Below are positions 54,918-63,463 of a stretch of DNA of 64,000 nt, piece after piece (positions within the stretch are counted from its first letter, which is position 1; every line of letters begins with the position of its first letter). A program made the translations under genes and the position numbers. The notes below the pieces were generated by a model. It had not been told where the DNA came from and searched no databases. It saw only the letters and a program-made list of their open reading frames with translations. The DNA lies in assembly GCA_050157065.1 (NCBI GenBank), contig CP189573.1; one strand, given 5' to 3'. This DNA is from Avipropionibacterium sp050157065 (lineage in GTDB: Bacteria; Actinomycetota; Actinomycetes; Propionibacteriales; Propionibacteriaceae).

Positions 54918-56117
54918 ATGACCACAACCACCGAGAAGCCCGTGCTGGCCAACGCCGTGGAGACCAGTGACCGCGTCGCCAGCCACCTCCATCCGGAGGG
55001 CTCCTTCGAGGTCGACCAGCACCCGGTGCCGACCGGGCTGGAGGAGATCTGGCGCTTCACCCCGCTGAAGCGGCTGCGTGGCCTGCACAAGGATGCGGCA
55101 CTGCGCACCGGGGGCCTGGCCGTCGAGGTCGAGGCGCCGGAGCCGGTCACGGTGACCGAGGTCGCCGCCGGCGACGCGGTCGTCGGCTCCAGCGGGTACG
55201 TGCCGACCGACCGGATCTCGGCGCGGGCCTGGCAGGCGGCCGAGCGGGTCAGCGTGGTCACGGTGCCCCGCGAGGCCGAGGTGGCCGATCCGATCGTGCT
55301 GCGCCACCGGGGTGAGGGCCGGGAGGAGGCGACCGCCGGGCATACGGTGATCGTCGCGGAACCGCACAGCGTGGCGACCGTGGTGTTGATCTTCACCGGG
55401 AGCGCCACGGTGGCCGACGTCGTCGAGGTCGTCGTCGGCGACGGGGCCCGGCTGACGGTGGTTTCGTTGCAGGACTGGGATGACGACGCCGTCCACGTGT
55501 CGCACCACGCCGCCCACGTCGGCCGTGACGCTTCGCTGAAGCACATCTCGGTCACCTTCGGTGGCGACCTGGTTCGGGTCAACACCGACGTCAACTATGC
55601 CGGTCCCGGGGGTGAGGCCGAGCTGCTCGGACTGTACTTCGCCGACGCCGGCCAGCACCTCGAGAACCGGTTGTTCGTCGACCACAACCAGCCCCGGACC
55701 AAGAGCAACGTCGACTACAAGGGTGCGCTGCAGGGTGACGGGGCGCATGCGGTGTGGATCGGGGACGTGCTGATCCGCAAGGTGGCCGAGGGCATCGAGA
55801 CCTACGAGTCCAACAAGAACCTGCTGCTCACCGACGGTGCGCGTGCCGACTCGGTCCCGAACCTCGAGATCGAGACCGGCGAGATCGCCGGTGCCGGCCA
55901 CGCGTCGACCACCGGCCGCTTCGACGACCAGCAGCTGTTCTACCTCCGCAGCCGGGGCATTCCCGAGGAGGAGGCTCGCCGTCTCGTCGTGCACGGCTTC
56001 TTCGCCGACATCGTGCGCCGCATCGGGGTGCCCGACATCGAGCAGAAGTTGATGGACGCGGTCGAGGCCGAGCTGGCGCAGCACGTGGGCGTGGCCGACG
56101 AACAGCAGGTGGGCTGA
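54918..56117 (+). CDS. sufD: Fe-S cluster assembly protein SufD
   Basis: 399 residues. The same SufBD fold, shorter: GLEEIWRFTPLKRLRGL at the N-terminus, then the beta-helix with FADAGQHLENRLFVDHNQPRTKSNVDYKGALQGDGAHAVWIGDVLIRKVAEGIETYESNKNLLLTDGARADSVPNLEIETGEIAGAGHASTTGRFD, the SufD signature that includes the conserved His. It pairs with SufB on the SufC2 ATPase. Its stop overlaps the next ATG by one base (TGATG). Confidence 0.97.
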   Translation: MTTTTEKPVLANAVETSDRVASHLHPEGSFEVDQHPVPTGLEEIWRFTPLKRLRGLHKDAALRTGGLAVEVEAPEPVTVTEVAAGDAVVGSSGYVPTDRISARAWQAAERVSVVTVPREAEVADPIVLRHRGEGREEATAGHTVIVAEPHSVATVVLIFTGSATVADVVEVVVGDGARLTVVSLQDWDDDAVHVSHHAAHVGRDASLKHISVTFGGDLVRVNTDVNYAGPGGEAELLGLYFADAGQHLENRLFVDHNQPRTKSNVDYKGALQGDGAHAVWIGDVLIRKVAEGIETYESNKNLLLTDGARADSVPNLEIETGEIAGAGHASTTGRFDDQQLFYLRSRGIPEEEARRLVVHGFFADIVRRIGVPDIEQKLMDAVEAELAQHVGVADEQQVG

Positions 56118-56443
56118 TGGCTTTCGTACGGGCCTGTGCGGTGTCGGAGCTGGCACCGGAGTCCGCGCTCGCCGTCGAGGTGGGCGAGGAGGACGTGGCG
56201 GTCGTCCAGTCGGGCGGTCAGTTCTACGCCATCCGTGACGAGTGCTCCCACGCCTCGATCCCGTTGTCCGAAGGCGATGTGGGTGACGCCGAGATCGAGT
56301 GCTACCTGCACGGGTCCCGGTTCTCGTTGCGCAACGGCGCCGCCCTCGGGCTGCCGGCGACCGAACCGGTCCCGGTCTACCCGTGTCGTGTCAGCGGTGA
56401 CGACATCGAGGTCGACGTCGACAACCCCCTACCCGCCCCCTGA
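56117..56443 (+). CDS. Rieske-type [2Fe-2S] ferredoxin of the suf operon
   Basis: 108 residues. A single soluble Rieske domain: the first ligand pair is in ECSHASIPLSEGDV (C-x-H) and the second in ECYLHGSRFSL (C-x-x-H). Such small dioxygenase-type ferredoxins are often found between sufD and sufC in actinobacteria; they may supply electrons for cluster assembly or serve as an early client. Its stop codon lies in a duplicated 17-18-bp unit (56432-56466). Confidence 0.93.
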   Translation: MAFVRACAVSELAPESALAVEVGEEDVAVVQSGGQFYAIRDECSHASIPLSEGDVGDAEIECYLHGSRFSLRNGAALGLPATEPVPVYPCRVSGDDIEVDVDNPLPAP

Positions 56444-56466
56444 ACCACACCCGCCCCTGAACCACA
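56432..56466 (+). repeat. Two tandem 17-18-bp copies spanning the stop of the suf Rieske gene
   Basis: CCCGCCCC(C)TGAACCACA at 56432-56449 and 56450-56466. Both copies contain a TGA; the one-base difference shifts the second into another frame. Confidence 0.85.
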
Positions 56467-56500
56467 GCTGATCACCACATCCGAGGAGCAACCACAGACC

Positions 56501-57286
56501 ATGGCCACGTTGGACATCAAGAACCTGCACGTGTCGGTCGAGACCGAAGCCGGCCCGAAGCCGATCCTGCACGGGGTCGACCTGACCGTCAGCGACGGTG
56601 AGGTGCACGCCATCATGGGCCCCAACGGCTCCGGCAAGTCCACTCTCGCCTATGCCGTCGCCGGCCACCCCAAGTACACGATCACCGACGGCTCGGTGAC
56701 CCTCGACGGCGTGGACATCTTGTCGATGACCGTCGACGAGCGCGCCCGCGCCGGCCTGTTTTTGGCCATGCAGTACCCGGTCGAGGTGCCCGGGGTCTCG
56801 GTCGCGAACTTCCTGCGTACCGCCAAGACCGCGATCGATGGTGAGGCACCGAAGCTGCGGACCTGGGTCAAGGACGTCAACCAGGCGATGGGCCAGGTCA
56901 ACCTGGACGCAAGCTTCGGCCAGCGCAACGTCAACGAAGGCTTCTCCGGCGGTGAGAAGAAGCGGCATGAGATCGTCCAGCTGGAGCTGCTCAACCCGGC
57001 CTTCGCGATCCTGGACGAGACCGACTCCGGGCTCGACATCGACGCCCTGCGCATCGTCTCCGACGGCGTCAACCGGTTCAGCGGTCAGGGTGACCGCGGT
57101 GTCCTGTTGATCACCCACTACACGCGCATCCTGCGCTACATCAAGCCCGACAAGGTCCACGTGTTCGTCGGTGGCCGGGTGGCCGAGTCCGGTGGTGCCG
57201 AGCTGGCCGACCGCCTCGAGGCCGAGGGCTACGACCGTTACCTGAAGGCGGGGGAGGTGTCGGCCCCGGCCGGCGCCGGCAACTGA
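56501..57286 (+). CDS. sufC: Fe-S cluster assembly ATPase SufC
   Basis: 261 residues. Walker A GPNGSGKST (40-48), FSGGEKKRHEI signature, AILDETDSGLDIDAL Walker B/D-loop and ITHYTRIL switch, all in the SufC style. It drives the SufBCD scaffold. GAGGAG lies 9 bp before ATG 56501. It overlaps sufS by TGATG. Confidence 0.97.
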   Translation: MATLDIKNLHVSVETEAGPKPILHGVDLTVSDGEVHAIMGPNGSGKSTLAYAVAGHPKYTITDGSVTLDGVDILSMTVDERARAGLFLAMQYPVEVPGVSVANFLRTAKTAIDGEAPKLRTWVKDVNQAMGQVNLDASFGQRNVNEGFSGGEKKRHEIVQLELLNPAFAILDETDSGLDIDALRIVSDGVNRFSGQGDRGVLLITHYTRILRYIKPDKVHVFVGGRVAESGGAELADRLEAEGYDRYLKAGEVSAPAGAGN

Positions 57287-58578
57287 TGCCAGACACGACC
57301 GACCTCGACCCGCGGACGGGCACCACCGGCTTCGACGTCGCTGCGGTACGTGGCCACTTCCCCATCCTGGCAAGGGAGGTGGGCGGCAAGCCGCTGGTGT
57401 ACCTCGACAGTGGGAACACCTCGCAGAAGCCGCAGGTGGTGATCGACGCGATCACCGAGCACTACGCACGGCACAACGCCAACGTGGCGCGTGCGATGCA
57501 CACCCTCGGCGCCGAGGCCACCGCCGCGTACGAGGGCGGTCGGACCCGGATCGCGCAGTTCATCGGCGCGAACCGGCCCGAGGAGGTCGTGTTCACCAAG
57601 AACGCGTCCGAGGCGCTCAACCTGGCCGCGCACACACTGGGTGCCGGGCTGGGCCCCGGTGACGAAGTGGTCGTCACGGTGATGGAGCACCACTCCAACA
57701 TCGTGCCGTGGCAGCTGTTGTGTGAGCGGACCGGTGCCACCCTGCGCTGGTTCGACATCACCGACGAGGGCCGCCTCGACCTGGCCGCCGCACAGGCCGA
57801 GGGTCTGATCAACGAGCGCACCAGGATCGTCTCGCTGACCTGGGTGTCGAACGTGCTGGGCACCGTCAACCCGGTCGACACGGTCGCGGAGTGGGCGCAC
57901 GCCGTCGGCGCGAAGGTCGTGGTGGACGCTTCCCAGGGCGTGCCGCAGCTGCCCACCGACGTGGTCGCACTGGGGGCCGACCTGCTGGCGTTCACCGGCC
58001 ACAAGATGGTCGGGCCGACCGGTGTCGGGGTGCTGTGGGGACGCCACGACCTGCTCGCCGAGCTGCCTCCGTTCCTCGGCGGCGGCGAGATGATCGAGGT
58101 CGTCACGATGGCGGGGTCGACGTACGCGCCGCCGCCGCACCGCTTCGAGGCCGGCACCCCGCCGATCGCCCAGGGGGCGGTGCTCGGGGTCGCCGCCGAC
58201 TACCTGTCGAAGGTCGGCATGGCCGAGATCGCCGCCCACGAACGACAGTTGACCGGCTACGCCCTGCGCGAGCTGCAGCAACTGCCGGGGCTGCGCATCC
58301 TCGGCCCGACCGAGGTGGACGAGCACGGCGCGGTCGCCCGCGGTGGGGCGATCTCGTTCGACATCGACGGCATCCACCCGCACGACGTGTCGCAGTTGCT
58401 GGACAGCCGCGGCATCGCGGTCCGCGGCGGTCACCACTGTGCGCGGCCGTTGCACGAACGACTGGGGATCCAGTCCAGTACGCGGATCTCGAGCTACCTG
58501 TACACCACGACCGAGGAGATCGACGCCGCCGTGGCAGCGTTGGCGTGGACGATCGACTTCTTCACAAGGAAACGATGA
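57286..58578 (+). CDS. sufS: Cysteine desulfurase SufS
   Basis: 430 residues, group II desulfurase. PLP Lys240 is in FTGHKMVGPTGVG, the persulfide Cys385 in VRGGHHCARPLHERLG, and the cofactor-binding blocks NASEALNLAAH and EHHSNIVPW are present. It supplies sulfane sulfur to SufU. ATG 57286 overlaps sufC, and the stop overlaps sufU as ATGA. Confidence 0.97.
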   Translation: MPDTTDLDPRTGTTGFDVAAVRGHFPILAREVGGKPLVYLDSGNTSQKPQVVIDAITEHYARHNANVARAMHTLGAEATAAYEGGRTRIAQFIGANRPEEVVFTKNASEALNLAAHTLGAGLGPGDEVVVTVMEHHSNIVPWQLLCERTGATLRWFDITDEGRLDLAAAQAEGLINERTRIVSLTWVSNVLGTVNPVDTVAEWAHAVGAKVVVDASQGVPQLPTDVVALGADLLAFTGHKMVGPTGVGVLWGRHDLLAELPPFLGGGEMIEVVTMAGSTYAPPPHRFEAGTPPIAQGAVLGVAADYLSKVGMAEIAAHERQLTGYALRELQQLPGLRILGPTEVDEHGAVARGGAISFDIDGIHPHDVSQLLDSRGIAVRGGHHCARPLHERLGIQSSTRISSYLYTTTEEIDAAVAALAWTIDFFTRKR

Positions 58579-59075
58579 ACGTCGAAGACCTGTACCAAGA
58601 CATCATCCTCGACCACTACCGGGCCCGCCACAACAGTGGCCTGCGCGAGCCGTACGAGGCCGAGGTGCACCACGTGAACCCCAGCTGTGGCGACGAGATC
58701 ACGTTGCGGGTGCACGTCGACGGTGACGGCGTGGCGGACGTGTCCTACGAGGCCGTCGGCTGCTCCATCTCGCAGGCCTCCACCTCGGTGATGACCGAGT
58801 TGGTGATCGGCCACGGGATCGGCAACGCGATGGACCTGCGCCGCGAGTTCACCGAGATGATGCACGGCCAGGGCCAGGTGGAGCCCGACGAGGACCGTCT
58901 CGAGGACGGCATCGCCTTCGCCGGCGTCGCCAAGTTCCCGGCCCGGGTGAAGTGCGCACTGCTCGGCTGGTCCGCGCTCGCCGACGCGCTCAGCCGGGCC
59001 GGTGTGGCCGACGTCGCCCCCGACCTGCCAGATCCGGAACTGAACATCATCTCGACCCAGGAGGGTGCACGATGA
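58575..59075 (+). CDS. sufU: Zn-dependent sulfurtransferase SufU
   Basis: 166 residues. Cys38 and Asp40 (NPSCGDEI), Cys63 (VGCSISQAS) and Cys127 (RVKCALLGW) are the zinc and sulfur-accepting ligands of Gram-positive SufU. The insert between Cys63 and Cys127 distinguishes it from IscU. It takes sulfur from SufS and passes it to SufB. It overlaps sufS and sufT by ATGA at both ends. Confidence 0.96.
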   Translation: MNVEDLYQDIILDHYRARHNSGLREPYEAEVHHVNPSCGDEITLRVHVDGDGVADVSYEAVGCSISQASTSVMTELVIGHGIGNAMDLRREFTEMMHGQGQVEPDEDRLEDGIAFAGVAKFPARVKCALLGWSALADALSRAGVADVAPDLPDPELNIISTQEGAR

Positions 59076-59467
59076 CCGAGCAGCGACCATCAGACCTGGT
59101 CCGCGACGACCTGCCCGAGACCCCGGCCGAGGGTGCCGCGTCCGGTGGCGTCGCGACCCGGCCCAGCGAGGAGGACGTCACCGAGGCGATGAAGGACGTC
59201 GTCGATCCCGAACTGGGCATCAACGTCGTCGACCTCGGCCTGGTCTACGGACTCCACATCGAGGACGACAACTCGGTGACCATCGACATGACGTTGACCT
59301 CGGCGGCCTGTCCGCTGACCGACGTGATCGAGGACCAGACCTACACCGCCCTGGACGGCCTGGTGACCAACGCGACGATCAACTGGGTCTGGATGCCGCC
59401 GTGGGGGATCGAGAAGATCACCGACGACGGCCGCGAGCAGCTGCGCGCCCTCGGCTTCAACGTCTGA
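59072..59467 (+). CDS. sufT: SufT/MIP18-family metal-sulfur cluster assembly factor
   Basis: 131 residues. The DUF59 domain (VTEAMKDVVDPELGINVVDLGLVYGLHIEDD, then MTLTSAACPLTDVIEDQ with the conserved Cys, then WMPPWGIEKITDDGREQLRALGFNV) is complete; a 35-residue acidic N-terminal extension precedes it. It aids maturation of Fe-S proteins. Last gene of the suf operon; ATG 59072 overlaps sufU. Confidence 0.95.
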   Translation: MTEQRPSDLVRDDLPETPAEGAASGGVATRPSEEDVTEAMKDVVDPELGINVVDLGLVYGLHIEDDNSVTIDMTLTSAACPLTDVIEDQTYTALDGLVTNATINWVWMPPWGIEKITDDGREQLRALGFNV

Positions 59468-59551
59468 GTCCCACGCCGACCTCACGTCGGTCGACGCCAC
59501 TTCAGGTGGGGGATGAGCACCTCACCAACGGTCTGCTCGGTCCCGACCCGC

Positions 59552-59581
59552 GGTTCAGTGCGGTGGGGTTCAGTGCGGTGG
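59552..59581. repeat. Two tandem 15-bp copies spanning the stop of the ArsR-family gene
   Basis: GGTTCAGTGCGGTGG at 59552-59566 and 59567-59581. On the minus strand the second copy holds the true stop (59572-59570) and the first provides another TGA in the same frame 15 bp downstream. Confidence 0.88.
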
Positions 59582-59905
59582 GTGCAGGTCCGAGTGGGGT
59601 GCGCCGAGCTGGTGCAGGATCTCGTGCAGTTCCGGATCCGCCAGTGACCAGTGGTGGTGGCGGCCGTTGCGCTGGTAGTCCACCAGCTCGGCATCGCGCA
59701 GCCGGTGCAGTGTCTTCGTCGTCGTGTTGGGCGTGAGCCTCGTCGCTGCGGCAAGCTCGGCGACCGTGCTGCCGGGTGCCGCATGGATGGCGTACAGCAG
59801 CTGAAGCCGCACCGGATGGGCGATGTGGGGCAACAACTTCTCGGCATGGCCGGACACCGCGGTGACGGCGGCCTCGGCGACGTCGCGGTGGTTGCGGTGC
59901 GCCAC
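59570..59905 (-). CDS. ArsR/SmtB-family metal-sensing repressor
   Basis: 111 residues. Winged helix (HPVRLQLLYAIHAAPGSTVAELAAATRLTPNTTTKTLHRLRDAELVDYQRNGRHHHWSL). The C-terminal helix LADPELHEILHQLGAPHSDLHPPH and the N-terminal AHRNHRD are His-rich; the D-x-E...H-x3-H spacing resembles the alpha-5 nickel/zinc site of NmtR/SmtB-type sensors but is not identical. GTG 59905 follows GAGGGAG by 5 bp. It is divergent from a nickel/peptide-type ABC importer and separated from it by a 30-bp symmetric operator. Confidence 0.85.
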   Translation of the reverse strand: MAHRNHRDVAEAAVTAVSGHAEKLLPHIAHPVRLQLLYAIHAAPGSTVAELAAATRLTPNTTTKTLHRLRDAELVDYQRNGRHHHWSLADPELHEILHQLGAPHSDLHPPH

Positions 59906-59915
59906 GTTGCTCCCT

Positions 59916-59945
59916 CTAACATGTGACAGGTACGGCACATGTTAG
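59916..59945. promoter_or_regulatory. 30-bp ArsR operator between the divergent ArsR and ABC genes
   Basis: CTAACATGTG (59916-59925) and CACATGTTAG (59936-59945) are perfect 10-bp arms around a 10-bp spacer. It begins 11 bp upstream of the regulator start and ends 13 bp before the binding-protein ATG, so bound repressor would block both promoters. Confidence 0.82.
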
Positions 59946-59958
59946 CCGGGGAAGCCTG

Positions 59959-61557
59959 ATGAGACGACGAACCTTCACTGCGGCCGTCGCAGCACTTCCG
60001 GTGTTGCCGACGCTGGTCGGTTGTCGTTCGGCGCCCGGGCCGGCCGACGACGGTGCGATGCCCACCACGATCCGGCTCGTCGACGGGATCGAGCCCGACA
60101 GCCTCTCACCCCTGGCGGCGATGTACGGCCTGTCGACGAAGTTCCACGACGGACTGCTGCGGCTGACCGGGGCCGGCGGGGTCGAGCCCGAACTGGCCAC
60201 CGCACTCCCGACCCGTGACGAGTCCGGCACCAGCTGGACCGTCACCGTCGCAGCCGACCGCCCGTACGCCGACGGCACGGTCGTCACGGCCGAGGACGTG
60301 GCGGCGACCTATCGGGCGATCCTGGATCCCGCCGTCGGGTCGCCACTGGCCACCCAGTTCGCGATGCTCCGCGAGGTGGTCACCGACGGGGAGCAGGTCG
60401 AGTTCCGGTTGGCGGAGCCGTACGCGGGCTTCGATCGACTGCTGACGGTGGGGATCGCTCCGGCCGCCGTGGTCGGCGAGCCCCTGGAGACCTCGCCGCT
60501 GACCCGGAGTCCTATGGGCGCCGGGCCGTACCAGCTCGAGCAATGGCGGCCCGGGGAGTCGATGGTGCTGACCGCCAATCCGCACCATCCGGCGAAGCCG
60601 TACGTCGACCGGATCGTGATCAGTTTCGTCGCCGACCAGAACGCCATCCTGCAACGCGCCGCGGCAGGCTCGATCGACGGTGCCCAACTGGCCCCGGTGC
60701 TGGCGCGCACCTTCGAGCGGCGGGAGGGTTGGCAGGTGTGGGCGAATCCGTCCGCCGACTTCCGCGCGATCACCTTCCCACGCAACGATCCCGCGTACGC
60801 CGACCCCCGGGTCCGCCGGGCGCTCAATCTGGGGGTCGACCGGCAGCGGATGGTCGACGGCATCCTGTTCGGACACGGATCTCCTGCCCACACACCGTTC
60901 TCGGCCGACCAGGGCGACGTCTTCGACGCGGGTTCGGTGTTCGACCACGATCCCGATCAGGCCGGCCGACTGCTCACCGAGGCGGGCTGGATCCCTGCCG
61001 GGGAAGGGATCCGGCGCAAGGGCGGGGTGGAGCTCGGTCTGACGGTGATGTACTTCGCCAACGACGTGCTGCGGCGCGACCTGGCCGTGGCGTTCGCCGC
61101 TGACCTGGCCGACATCGGCGTCCGGGTCGACGTCGAGGCGGTGACGCGATCCGCGGTGAAGCAGCGGATTCCCGACGACGGGTTGGTGTTCGGAGGTGGC
61201 GACATGCCCTACCACCCCGACCAGCACGTGTCGGCGCTGTTGGACGGTCGGTACGCCACGTTCGATCCGGGTGCGCCGTACCGAAACCCCTCCGGCTACG
61301 CCAACGCCGAGGTCGACGAGCTGTTGCGGGAGGGCCGTACCGCCACCGACGCCGACTCCCGCACCGGGGCGTACCGACGACTGCAGCAGGTGTACGTCAC
61401 CGACCCGGCCATGGTGACGCTGGTGACCTTGCGCCACACGTACGTGATCCGTGACGCCGAAGCCTGGAACGGCCTGGAGCCGGTGCTGGAACCCCACGAG
61501 CACGGCGTCGCATGGGGTCCGTGGTGGAACGTGGAGCGATGGCGACCGAAACCGTGA
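59959..61557 (+). CDS. SBP_bac_5-type substrate-binding lipoprotein (nickel/peptide ABC importer)
   Basis: 532 residues. RRRTFTAAVAALPVLPTLVGC is an export signal with Tat-like arginines and a lipobox. The mature protein follows the DppA/NikA layout: DSLSPLAAMYGLSTKFHDGLLRL, ATALPTRDESGTSWTVTVAADRPYADGTVVTAEDVAATY, GAGPYQLEQW, RRALNLGVDRQRMVDGILFGHGSPAHTPF. The C-terminus has EPHEHGVAWGPWWN, whose His pair could take part in metal binding. With an ArsR sensor divergent, nickel or another metal complex is the best guess for the ligand; peptides cannot be excluded. GGGGAAG precedes ATG 59959. Confidence 0.88.
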   Translation: MRRRTFTAAVAALPVLPTLVGCRSAPGPADDGAMPTTIRLVDGIEPDSLSPLAAMYGLSTKFHDGLLRLTGAGGVEPELATALPTRDESGTSWTVTVAADRPYADGTVVTAEDVAATYRAILDPAVGSPLATQFAMLREVVTDGEQVEFRLAEPYAGFDRLLTVGIAPAAVVGEPLETSPLTRSPMGAGPYQLEQWRPGESMVLTANPHHPAKPYVDRIVISFVADQNAILQRAAAGSIDGAQLAPVLARTFERREGWQVWANPSADFRAITFPRNDPAYADPRVRRALNLGVDRQRMVDGILFGHGSPAHTPFSADQGDVFDAGSVFDHDPDQAGRLLTEAGWIPAGEGIRRKGGVELGLTVMYFANDVLRRDLAVAFAADLADIGVRVDVEAVTRSAVKQRIPDDGLVFGGGDMPYHPDQHVSALLDGRYATFDPGAPYRNPSGYANAEVDELLREGRTATDADSRTGAYRRLQQVYVTDPAMVTLVTLRHTYVIRDAEAWNGLEPVLEPHEHGVAWGPWWNVERWRPKP

Positions 61558-62594
61558 CGCACACCGCCACGTCACCTCGTGCGGCGAGGCCGAGAAGCGG
61601 TTCCCAGCCCTTGGCCGGGTCACGTGGGGTGGGGGCGATCATCGGCCGCCGGGTGGTCGGCGGAGCCATCACCCTGCTGGCTGTCACCGCACTGGTGTTC
61701 CTGCTGGCGTCGGCGGCCCCGTTCGACCCGGTCAGCGCCTATCTCGGTGCGGCCGACGAATGGGCCGACGCCGCCACCCGGGACCGGATCCACACCCTGC
61801 TCGGCGTGGACCGACCGTGGTGGCAGCACTGGTGGGCGTGGCTGTCCGCAACCCCCGGCGGCGACCTCGGCTGGTCCGCGGTGTACCGACAACCCGTCAC
61901 CGATGTACTGGCGGCCCGGTTGCCGTGGACCGTACTGCTCGGCGCATCGTCGCTGGTGCTCGCGGTGGTCGTCGCGTCCGGACTGGCCGTGGTCGCGGTG
62001 CGTCGGCCGTACGGGATCGTCGACCGCGCCGTGACGACACTGGCGACCGTGTTGGCCGGCACACCCGCGTTCCTGGTCGCGTTGGGGCTGATCGCCGTGG
62101 TCGCGGTGGGGTGGCGGGCACTGCCGGCCGGTGGGCTCGTCGAGCCGGGGGAGGCGCTCACGGCCGGTCAGGTGCTGCGGCACCTGCTGCTGCCGTCGAT
62201 CGCGCTCGCCGTGTCGCTGCTGCCGTGGTTGGTGCTCCACCTGCGGGAGTCGCTGGTCGTCGGGTATGCCTCGGCGGCGGTGTCGGGGGCACGTGCTCGC
62301 GGCGTGTCCGAACGGGTCGTGCTGACCGTGCACGTGCTGCCGACGGCGGTGATGCCGATGGTGACCGTCGTCGCAGCCCGACTGCCGGAGTTGATCACCG
62401 GAGCGGTGCTGGTGGAGGCCGTCTTCGGCTGGCCCGGTGTCGGACAGGCGCTGGTTGCTGCTGCCACGGCGGTGGACTACCCGATGCTGGCCACGATCAC
62501 CGTGGTCGCCGGCCTCGTCGTGATCGGTGGCAACCTGGCGGCCGACCTGACCCAGTGGCGATTGGATCCCCGTACCAGAAGGGCGATCCGATGA
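61539..62594 (+). CDS. ABC transporter permease, DppB/NikB type
   Basis: 351 residues, six transmembrane helices. IIGRRVVGGAITLLAVTALVFLLASAAPFDPVSAYLG is the typical first segment, and the EAA-type loop ARARGVSERVVLTVHVLPTAVMPMVTVVAARLPELITGAVLVEAVFGWPGVGQAL is canonical. ATG 61539 lies inside the 3' end of the binding-protein gene (19-bp overlap) with GGAG very close; earlier in-frame starts (61512) are possible. Pairs with the next permease. Confidence 0.9.
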   Translation: MATETVTHTATSPRAARPRSGSQPLAGSRGVGAIIGRRVVGGAITLLAVTALVFLLASAAPFDPVSAYLGAADEWADAATRDRIHTLLGVDRPWWQHWWAWLSATPGGDLGWSAVYRQPVTDVLAARLPWTVLLGASSLVLAVVVASGLAVVAVRRPYGIVDRAVTTLATVLAGTPAFLVALGLIAVVAVGWRALPAGGLVEPGEALTAGQVLRHLLLPSIALAVSLLPWLVLHLRESLVVGYASAAVSGARARGVSERVVLTVHVLPTAVMPMVTVVAARLPELITGAVLVEAVFGWPGVGQALVAAATAVDYPMLATITVVAGLVVIGGNLAADLTQWRLDPRTRRAIR

Positions 62595-63457
62595 GTGAGA
62601 CGCCGACGCTGCGGTGGCGCCCGGCGCCGTTGCGGCCCGGGATGCCCAGGCGGGTGCACCGCGGTCCCTGGCCACGTCGGGTGGCGGTCGTGGTGTTGGT
62701 CTCGGTCATCATGTTCGCCCTCTGCTGGCCGCTGTGGCAGCCGTACGATCCGTTGGCCGTGGACTACACGGCGGCTTCGTTGCCGCCAGGACCCGGTGGA
62801 CTGTTCGGCACGGACGCGGCGGGTCGTTCCTTGGCGGCCGGGGTTGCAGCCGGGCTACGGCTGTCCTTGCTGGTGGCCGCCGCGGCTGCCCTGTTGGCTG
62901 CGGTTGCCGGCATCCTGGCGGGGGTGGCGGCTGGTTGGCTCGGCGGGGGCGTGGACGTCGTGATCATGCGCCTCGTGGACGGGGTCAACACGATCCCGCA
63001 CCTGTTGCTGGGGATCGTCCTGGTCGTCTTCTTCCGAGGCAGCCTGCCGGCGATGATCATCGCGATCGCGTTGACGCACTGGATGCAGGTCGCCCGCATC
63101 ATCCGTTCGGTGGTGCTGCCGTTGCGTGACGCCGAACACGTCCAGGCCGCGGCGGTCCTCGGGTATCGGCGGTGGGACCTGCTGCGATGGCACCTGCTGC
63201 CGGCGATTGCGCCGCAGGCCGGAATCTGCTTGGCCCTGCTGCTGCCACACGCGGTGTGGCACGAGGCGACGTTGTCCTTCCTCGGCGTCGGACTGCAACC
63301 CCACCAGGCGTCGTTGGGAGTGTTGCTCAACACCGGCCAGCAGGCGATATTCACCGGAGCGTGGTGGCAACTGACGTTCCCGGCGGCAGTGCTGGTGATC
63401 GTCACCGTCGCGATCAGCGTGACCCTGCGCAGCCGACACACCACCACGGAGCTCTGA
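62591..63457 (+). CDS. ABC transporter permease, DppC/NikC type
   Basis: 288 residues, five or six transmembrane helices. LFGTDAAGRSLAAGVAAGLRLSLLVAAAAALLA is the DppC signature, followed by RIIRSVVLPLRDAEHVQAAAVLGYRRWDLLRWHLLPAIAPQ (EAA loop) and HEATLSFLGVGLQPHQASLGVLLNTGQQ. ATG 62591 overlaps the upstream stop. It forms the translocation pore with the first permease. Confidence 0.93.
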   Translation: MSETPTLRWRPAPLRPGMPRRVHRGPWPRRVAVVVLVSVIMFALCWPLWQPYDPLAVDYTAASLPPGPGGLFGTDAAGRSLAAGVAAGLRLSLLVAAAAALLAAVAGILAGVAAGWLGGGVDVVIMRLVDGVNTIPHLLLGIVLVVFFRGSLPAMIIAIALTHWMQVARIIRSVVLPLRDAEHVQAAAVLGYRRWDLLRWHLLPAIAPQAGICLALLLPHAVWHEATLSFLGVGLQPHQASLGVLLNTGQQAIFTGAWWQLTFPAAVLVIVTVAISVTLRSRHTTTEL

Positions 63458-63463
63458 GAGGTG